Part shown: piece by piece, positions 57,667 to 64,000 of the stretch
Layout of the letters: the number at the start of each line of letters is the position of its first letter
How positions within the stretch are numbered: position 1 is the first letter of the stretch
NCBI GenBank assembly: GCA_029718625.1
Contig: CM056376.1
Location: 80,620,541-80,684,540 of the forward strand
Direction of reading: 5' to 3'
DNA: 64,000 bases
DNA from: Synaphobranchus kaupii
Lineage: Eukaryota > Chordata > Actinopteri > Anguilliformes > Synaphobranchidae
Notes under the pieces: generated by a model
Told to the model about the DNA's origin: nothing
The model's input: only the letters and a program-made list of their open reading frames with translations
Databases searched by the model: none
Made by a program: the position numbers and the translations under genes

Positions 57667-58325
57667 ATGAACTCACTTAAATTTTTAACTTGGAACATCC
57701 GTGGAATTGGTTCACAGGCAAAAAAACGTAAGGTACTCAACCACTTAAACAAATTACAAGCAGATATATGCCTATTACAAGAAACTCATACATCCGACTC
57801 TGACTATCATAAATTAAAAACACCACAATTTAATCAAATCTTCTCCGCCCATTTCAATTCCTGGCAAAGAGGAGTAGCCATATTAATACACAAAAAGATT
57901 TCATTTATTCATAACAACACCATCACAGATCCAGAAGGACGATTTATTATAATAAATATCACAATACACAACAGCCCAATCACCATTGCATGTATCTACG
58001 GCCCGAATAATGATGACTCATCCTTCTTCCACACCTTTTCCACTTCTCTCTCTAATCTGTCTGACTCCCCAATAATAATAGGAGGTGATTTCAATACAGT
58101 CATGAATCCATCATTAGACAGGTCTAACAACTGAAACATTACACGTAACTGCCAATCCACAGAAACAATTAAACAGTTCATGAGTGATTTTGGTCTTGGC
58201 GATGGTTGGCGATTAAAACACCCGTCCGCTAGAGAATTTTCATTCTTCTCACCGGTTCATCACTCATTCTCGCATTGACTTCTTTTTAACCAGTAACTCA
58301 ATTATTTCCCAAATCTCAGACATAC
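57667..58325 (+). pseudogene. L1 ORF2 endonuclease, N-terminal part, with a nonsense codon and interrupted
   Basis: The frame starts MNSLKFLTWNIRGIG and carries the APE-type endonuclease landmarks TWN (Asn10), QETH (Glu39), IYGPN (Tyr111) and GGDFN (Asp141/Asn143). It stops at TGA 58132-58134. Homology continues past the stop (FMSDFGLGDGW) with a further frame change, up to the Tc1 insertion at 58326. Endonuclease would nick target DNA for retrotransposition. No product is expected. Confidence 0.88.
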
Positions 58326-60320
58326 CAGTCAAGCCGGAAAGTCTGAACACTCCTTTCACCTATTCACGTTTTATTACGTTAAAGACATATTCTACAATAG
58401 ATTGAGTTAATTTTTTGTCTCAAACTTCTACACAAAATAGCCCATAATGACAAAGTGAAAACAGGTTTTTAGACATTTGTGCTAATTTATTAAAAATCTA
58501 AATAGTAAAATATCATATGTACACAAGTGTGCACACCCTTTGATATGACACCCAAAAGTGAGCTGAGGTGCATTTTGTTTCCACTGATACTGCTTGAGAT
58601 GTTTCTACAAGTTAATTGGAGTCCACCTGTGATAAATTCAATTGATTGGACATGATTGGGGATTGCCAACACCTGCCTATATAAGGTCCCACAGTTGACA
58701 GTGCATGTCAGAGCAAACTCCAAGCCATGGGGTCAAAGGAATTATCTGCAGACCTCAGAAACAGGATTGTGTCAAGGCATAGATCTGGAGAAGGGTACGG
58801 AAAAATCTCTGCAGCTTTACAGGTCCCAAAGAGCACAGTGGCCACCATCATTCATAAATGGAAGAAGTTTGGAACCACCAAGAATCTTCCTAGACCTGGC
58901 CGCCCGGCCAAACTGAGCAATCGGGGAAGACGGGCCTTGGCTAGGGAGGTGAGCAGGAACTTCTTTTTAACCGGTAACTCAATTATTTCCCAAATCTCAG
59001 ACATACCAGTCAAGCCGGAAAGTCTGAACACTCCTTTCACCTATTCACGTTTTATTACGTTACAGACATATTCTACAATAGATTGAGTTAATTTTTTGTC
59101 TCAAACTTCTACACAAAATAGCCCATAATGACAAAGTGAAAACAGGTTTTTAGACATTTGTGCTAATTTATTAAAAATCTAAATAGTAAAATATCATATG
59201 TACACAAGTGTGCACACCCTTTGATATGACACCCAAAAGTGAGCTGAGGTGCATTTTGTTTCCACTGATACTGCTTGAGATGTTTCTACAAGTTAATTGG
59301 AGTCCACCTGTTATAAATTAAATTGATTGGACATGATTGGGGATTGCCAACACCTGCCTATATAAGGTCCCACAGTTGACAGTGCATGTCAGAGCAAACT
59401 CCAAGCCATGGGGTCAAAGGAATTATCTGCAGACCTCAGAAACAGGATTGTGTCAATGCATAGATCTGGAGAAGGGTACGGAAAAATCTCTGCAGCTTTA
59501 CAGGTCCCAAAGAGCACAGTGGCCACCATCATTCATAAATGGAAGAAGTTTGGAACCACCAAGAATCTTCCTAGACCTGGCCGCCCGGCCAAACAGAGCA
59601 ATCGGGGAAGACGGGCCTTGGCTAGGGAGGTGAGCAGGAACTTCTTTTTAACCAGTAACTCAATTATTTCCCAAATCTCAGACATACCAGTGAAGCCGGA
59701 AAGTCTGAACACTCCTTTCACCTATTCACGTTTTATTACGTTACAGACATATTCTACAATAGATTGAGTTAATTTTTTGTCTCAAACTTCTACACAAAAT
59801 AGCCCATAATGACAAAGTGAAAACAGGTTTTTAGACATTTGTGCTAATTTATTAAAAATCTAAATAGTAAAATATCATATGTACACAAGTGTGCACACCC
59901 TTTGATATGACACCCAAAAGTGAGCTGAGGTGCATTTTGTTTCCACTGATACTGCTTGAGATGTTTCTACAAGTTAATTGGAGTCCACCTGTTATAAATT
60001 AAATTGATTGGACATGATTGGGGATTGCCAACACCTGCCTATATAAGGTCCCACAGTTGACAGTGCATGTCAGAGCAAACTCCAAGCCATGGGGTCAAAG
60101 GAATTATCTGCAGACCTCAGAAACAGGATTGTGTCAAGGCATAGATCTGGAGAAGGGTACGGAAAAATCTCTGCAGCTTTACAGGTCCCAAAGAGCACAG
60201 TGGCCACCATCATTCGTAAATGGAAGAAGTTTGGAACCACCAAGAATCTTCCTAGACCTGGCCGCCCGGCCAAACTGAGCAATCGGGGAAGACGGGCCTT
60301 GGCCAGGGAGGTGAGGAGGA
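58278..60320 (+). repeat. Tandem triplication (681-bp unit) of L1 flank plus Tc1 5' half
   Basis: Units 58278-58958, 58959-59639 and 59640-60320 have exactly equal length and differ by few substitutions. Each contains about 48 bases of L1 endonuclease sequence, then the Tc1 left inverted repeat (58326, 59007, 59688) and the transposase 5' end (ATG at 58727, 59408, 60089). Only the third unit continues into a whole Tc1. Junctions share a 2-base overlap (AC). Confidence 0.95.
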
Positions 60321-61326
60321 ACCCGAGGGTCACTCTGACAGAGCTCCAGCGTATCCTTGTGTAGATGGGAGAACCTTTCAGAAGATCAACCATCCAGGCA
60401 GCACTCCACCAATCAGGCCTTTATGGTAGAGTGGCCAGACGGAAGCCCCTCCTTAGTAAAAGGCACATCACAGCCCGCTTGGAGTTTGCCAAAAGGCACC
60501 TAGAGGACTCTCAAACCATGAGAACCAAGATTCTCTGGTCTGATGAAACCAAAATTGAACTTTTTGGCCTGAATACCAAGCGTCACGTCTGGAGGAAACC
60601 AGGCACCGCTCATCACCTGGCTAATACCATCCCTACAGTGAAGCATGGCGGTGGCAGCGTCATGATGTGGGGATGTTTTTCAGCAGCGGGAACGGGGCGA
60701 CTAGTCCTGATAGAGGGAAAGATGAATGCAGCTAAGTACACCGAGATCCTTGAAGAAAACCTGCTCCAGAGCGCTCTGGACCTCAGACTGGGGCGAAGGT
60801 TTACCTTCCAACATGACAACGACCCGAAGCACGCAGCCAAGAGAACAAAGGAGTGGCTTCGGAGAAAGTCTGTGCATGTCCTTGAGTGGCCCAGCCAGAG
60901 CCCAGACCTGAATCCAATTGAACATCTGTGGAAAGAGCTGAAGATGGCTGTGGACCGACGCTCCCCATCCAACCTGACGGAGCTTGCAAGGACATGCCAA
61001 GAGGAATGGGCAAAAATGTCCAGAAACAAGTGTGCCAAGCTCGTAGTTTCTTTCCCAAGATGCCTTGAAGCTGTAATCGCTGCCAAAGGTGCAGCAACCA
61101 AGTATTAGGCTAAGGGTGTGTACAGATATGTAACCCCTAAATAACCTATTTTTGTCAGTAAAATAAAATTGCATATTTTCTAAAAACCTGTTTTCACTTC
61201 GTCATTATTGGCTATTGTGTGTAGATGTTTGAGGCAAAAAATGAACACAATCTATTGTAGAATAGGTCTGTAACGTAATAAAACGTGGATAGGTGAAAGG
61301 AGTGTTCAGACTTTCCGGCTTGACTG
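59688..61326 (+). mobile_element. Tc1-type DNA transposon, nearly complete
   Basis: Starts CAGTCAAGCCGGAAAGTC and ends with its inverted copy (right end 61326), followed by TA. Inverted repeats are about 170 bp. TA is also present three bases before the left end, with one extra C. The interior encodes a DD34E transposase interrupted by one stop codon. It is inserted in the L1 ORF2 endonuclease between the DFN and SDH boxes. Confidence 0.93.
60089..61108 (+). pseudogene. Tc1 transposase with one in-frame nonsense codon
   Basis: The first part (60089-60361, 91 codons) is the paired-like DNA-binding domain: MGSKELSADLRNRIV, then a second helix-turn-helix with the GRP motif (RPGRPAK) between them. 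A TAG at 60362-60364 is followed at once by ATG and the rest in the same frame (247 codons). The catalytic part has ILWSDETK (Asp60 of that part), QHDNDPKH (Asp151) and [13 protein letters not shown] (Glu186), spacing DD34E. Total length about 339 residues matches active Tc1-family enzymes. The enzyme would cut and paste the element at TA sites. As it stands the DNA-binding and catalytic domains are separated. Confidence 0.93.
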
Positions 61327-62012
61327 TACTAATACACCCCATTACCATTAGCGATCATGCTTCCATCTCCCTCACTTGGAATATCAACCATTCTCGCAAA
61401 CCATCCAACAGATGGCGATTTAATACATCCTTACTTGATGACCCTGACTTTGATAATTATATTAAAAGAGAGTGGGCTTCCTTCCTTGAAATAAATGATT
61501 CACCGGAAATAGTACCATTACTACTTTGGGAAACAGGGAAAGCAGTATTAAGAGGAAAAATCATATCATATTCCACACACAAAAAAAGGAAAGACAATGA
61601 ACAGGAAGTGTACTTAGAACAAAAGATTAAAGAATTAGAGAACATTAACACAAATAATCCCACAGCACAAATCCAGAACGATTTACGTAAATACAAGTTA
61701 CAACTGAATGAACACACAAATAGAAAAACTCAATTCCTCATACACAGACTCAGAATTTTGAATACAGTAATAAATCTGGAAAATACCTGGCCAACCAAAT
61801 CAAGAGAAACAAAGAAAAAACAACAATCTCAACAATTATGAACTCAGCGGGGAAGATCGTGCAGACACCTGAGGAAATAAATAAGACCTTCCAAGATTTT
61901 TATACCAACCTATACTCATCAAAACATAAACCAAGCCAAGAAGACATTGACACATTCCTAAACGATATTGATTTACCACAACTTACTGAAGACCAAGCAA
62001 ATGCACTTGTAT
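61327..62012 (+). pseudogene. L1 ORF2, continuation after the Tc1 insertion
   Basis: ISDHASISLTW gives the SDH box that ends the endonuclease. A Lys/Glu-rich linker follows to 61841. After a frame change the sequence continues with EEINKTFQDFYTNLYSS and DIDLPQLTEDQANALV to a TGA near 62011. This is the region just before the RT, which is absent here. The L1 therefore lacks its 3' half. Confidence 0.85.
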
Positions 62013-62042
62013 GAGGGGCCGTTTAGGCCATAATTCATGTTG

Positions 62043-62312
62043 GACCTCTCACATACATATATTCTCACTCTCACATACATATATTCTCTCTCACATACAT
62101 ATATTCTCACTCTCACATACATATATTCTCACTCTCACATACATATATTCTCACTCTCACATACATACATTCTCACTCTCATATACATATATTCTCACTC
62201 TCATATACATATATTCACTTTCACATACATATATTCTCATAAGAGAATGCATGTATGTGAGAGTGATAATATATGTATGTGAGAGTAGAATGTATGTATG
62301 TGAGAGAAAGTA
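62043..62312. repeat. Minisatellite with fold-back end
   Basis: Repeats of a roughly 21-22-base CTCTCACATACATATATTCT unit run to about 62238. They are followed by reverse-complement units (ATGTATGTGAGAG) to 62312, so the array can fold into a hairpin. Long frames here are artefacts. Confidence 0.9.
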
Positions 62313-64000
62313 TATATATATATGGAAGGCACTTACATGAAACGGAAGGAAGTTCGTTTATGGAATTGTGATTGGCTCAGAAGCTGACTGGTACCATAGA
62401 TATACAAACATAGATACCTCAGTTGCCCTATTCAAATCTTCACGGGCGCCAAATTAGGGCGGTCAAGATCTGTGTAAAAACAAACGGTACTGTATACAGG
62501 CACGACTTCACACCAGCGTTGCGTTGTGGGTATTATCGTCCTTTTTGCAGACACGGAAACTATAAACTTTAACGTTAGCTGTTATGTGAAGGTGACACCT
62601 TATGTTATGTTATGTTAAGGTGTAACCACCTTGATTGTGTTGGACTCATGCACCTGATGCAAATGACCCCTGGTTTTGTCACACATGCAAACAAGAGTGG
62701 AACAGAACTGTAACCAACGGTGAAGCCTTAAAGAAAGACTGACCACATAATTATGTTCTATGTTGTGCCTATTGAAGCACTTAATTGTTCAAGTTTTTGG
62801 GCGTTTTCAGCTCTTGGTTCTATTACTTTTTACTTATGATTTACCTTGTGCTTTCAACTTATCCCACAGGGATTTATGTGTGCAATCGTTTTTCTTAAAT
62901 TACTTGAATGGAATATATTACTGGAATGTATCACTGCCACTTGTGGTAAGCCTACTACCAGTTGCACTGTGAACTTCATTGTAGGCTACTACTACCCCAA
63001 ACAAATTATATTATCCATTTTGTACATTTCATGCAAGTCATTTCTTTTTTGCTAAATAAAGACATTCAGAATTGTATTCATTGTACATCGTTTATTGCAT
63101 TTCAAACAACATTACACTCTAGGTACACTTGCGGTTTTCCATTAGAATCCACTATGCTCATTGTCATATTATGTAGGCTATAGCCTATGCCGTGAGCACA
63201 ACGGATGTGGAAATGTTTTAATATTTTTTTACGTCTTACAGCCGATACCCATGCCATAGGACGCCTCTTTGTTAGCTCGGCGATCTGGACTTCCACCACT
63301 TTGCTTCCAAGCTGGAAAGCTGTAAAATCGCTCTCCATTTGCGATTAAAACTACATCCAAGATTTGCAGCTATGGCCTAATATGGTTATAATAATCAGAG
63401 CTACCAAGATAATAATTAAGAACCAACCTCTACTGTTTTCTAGCAACTTTAAACAATAAAATCACAATTAGCTCTGACATTTTGACAACGTATGCATAAT
63501 AGTTAAAGGGCGTTTTACAAATACGTAGCTGTTCTGAGAAATTTGGAATTCAGATTAACGTGTTATGCGGACATTTATCACGTTTATAAAAAGCCAAATT
63601 TCACGAAAATTAGTTGAGAATTAAGCGAGTTAGTAGATTTTATCGGAGGAAATCTTCATCTGTCAATAAGCTACGATACCGTTTATTTACGTGGATCCTG
63701 ACCGCCCAACGGTGGCCAGGCTATATTTGTAGACAATTAACTCATTCCAGAATGTGGATACTTTCACACACAAAAAAGCAATGCATGATTGTTTCTTCTT
63801 ACAGAACGTAGCCTACATAGCTACATTTTCAATATTAGTAGCCTATCGCTGCAACGTTACACAGTGGCTGATGCGGCATAGATCTACGTTTTTATATCCA
63901 TGGCTGGTAGGCTGTTGTCATAGTAGCTACTGTTGTCTGTGCACCATGGAGGGGGAAGACCAGTAACGTTATTAGCCTCCAACCGGCAATCGGAGTAATG
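62313..64000. other. Unassigned right end of window
   Basis: No gene or known repeat recognised except the candidate exon at 63240-63338. AATAAA occurs at 63054-63059. A short TTATGTTATGTTATGTTAAGG tract lies near 62601. Confidence 0.4.
63240..63338 (-). CDS. Candidate 5' coding exon, unknown gene
   Basis: ATG at 63338 opens 33 codons (MESDFTAFQLGSKVVEV and on to AWVSA) that end exactly at a phase-0 GTAAGACGT donor. The peptide is amphipathic and charged, unlike a chance frame in AT-rich DNA, but I recognise no family. It could be the first exon of a gene running off to lower coordinates or a fragment of an unidentified element. Confidence 0.3.

Noticed and set aside
62011..62340. Ser/Tyr/Ile-rich repeat protein
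   Set aside because: Translation of the fold-back minisatellite; no homologue or gene structure.

Overview
The window is non-coding-rich vertebrate DNA, almost certainly from a ray-finned (teleost) fish. It has kappa-type immunoglobulin light-chain V segments with 12-bp-spacer recombination signals, split leader exons and octamer promoters. It also carries a typical fish mobile-element mix: Tc1, DIRS-like, chromodomain Gypsy, L1, CR1/L2/Rex-type LINEs, hAT MITEs and a class I endogenous retrovirus. I cannot name the species. No bacterial-style operon is present, and most long open frames are shadows of repeats.

Layout. 1-330 is the 3' end of a LINE; 710-1209 is a 500-base assembly gap; 1210-4900 shows only MITE-like sequence. 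4898-5840 holds a chromovirus fragment next to a DIRS-like recombinase fragment. 5841-15181 is a complete-length endogenous retrovirus on the minus strand (4-bp target duplication, two 482-bp LTRs, gag-pro-pol-env order), with every gene broken by frameshifts and a 698-bp tandem duplication in gag.

15.2-37.8 kb is the immunoglobulin light-chain part. It looks like a roughly 10-kb cassette present twice in direct orientation about 12 kb apart (15244-25715 and 27138-37825), each ending in one V segment on the minus strand. The two copies differ in their middles. Copy 1 has a truncated light-chain constant exon (18497-18709) and a hAT element; copy 2 has exons resembling a DUF4806 protein and several fold-back elements. 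No J segment or intact C exon was found, so this is probably an edge of the locus or a degenerate cluster.

33.2-36.4 kb and 44.0-54.0 kb are two copies of a composite repeat containing a pol III-type promoter, a 50-nt hairpin and a fold-back element with 263-bp arms. The second copy is split by a 7.58-kb Ty3/Gypsy chromovirus (45680-53257, TSD GAAAT) whose 1.6-kb LTRs contain a 97-bp minisatellite. Between them (39.5-43.5 kb) lie LINE 5' and endonuclease fragments and MITEs.

56.3-62.0 kb is an L1-type element (ORF1, a CA microsatellite, the ORF2 endonuclease) interrupted by a Tc1 transposon. The Tc1 5' half plus 52 bases of L1 flank is tandemly triplicated with an exact 681-bp period. The last 1.7 kb is unassigned apart from one candidate 5' exon on the minus strand.

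How the parts work together: the only host genes with convincing structure are the two V segments, of which V1 looks usable and V2 carries a framework deletion, plus the broken constant exon. Everything else is the history of nested transposition into this locus. I did not find a convincing new biological system. The points most worth checking are the V-cassette duplication, the V2 deletion, the Tc1 triplication, the gag duplication as a possible assembly artefact, and the conserved hairpin/63-codon frame in the composite repeat.
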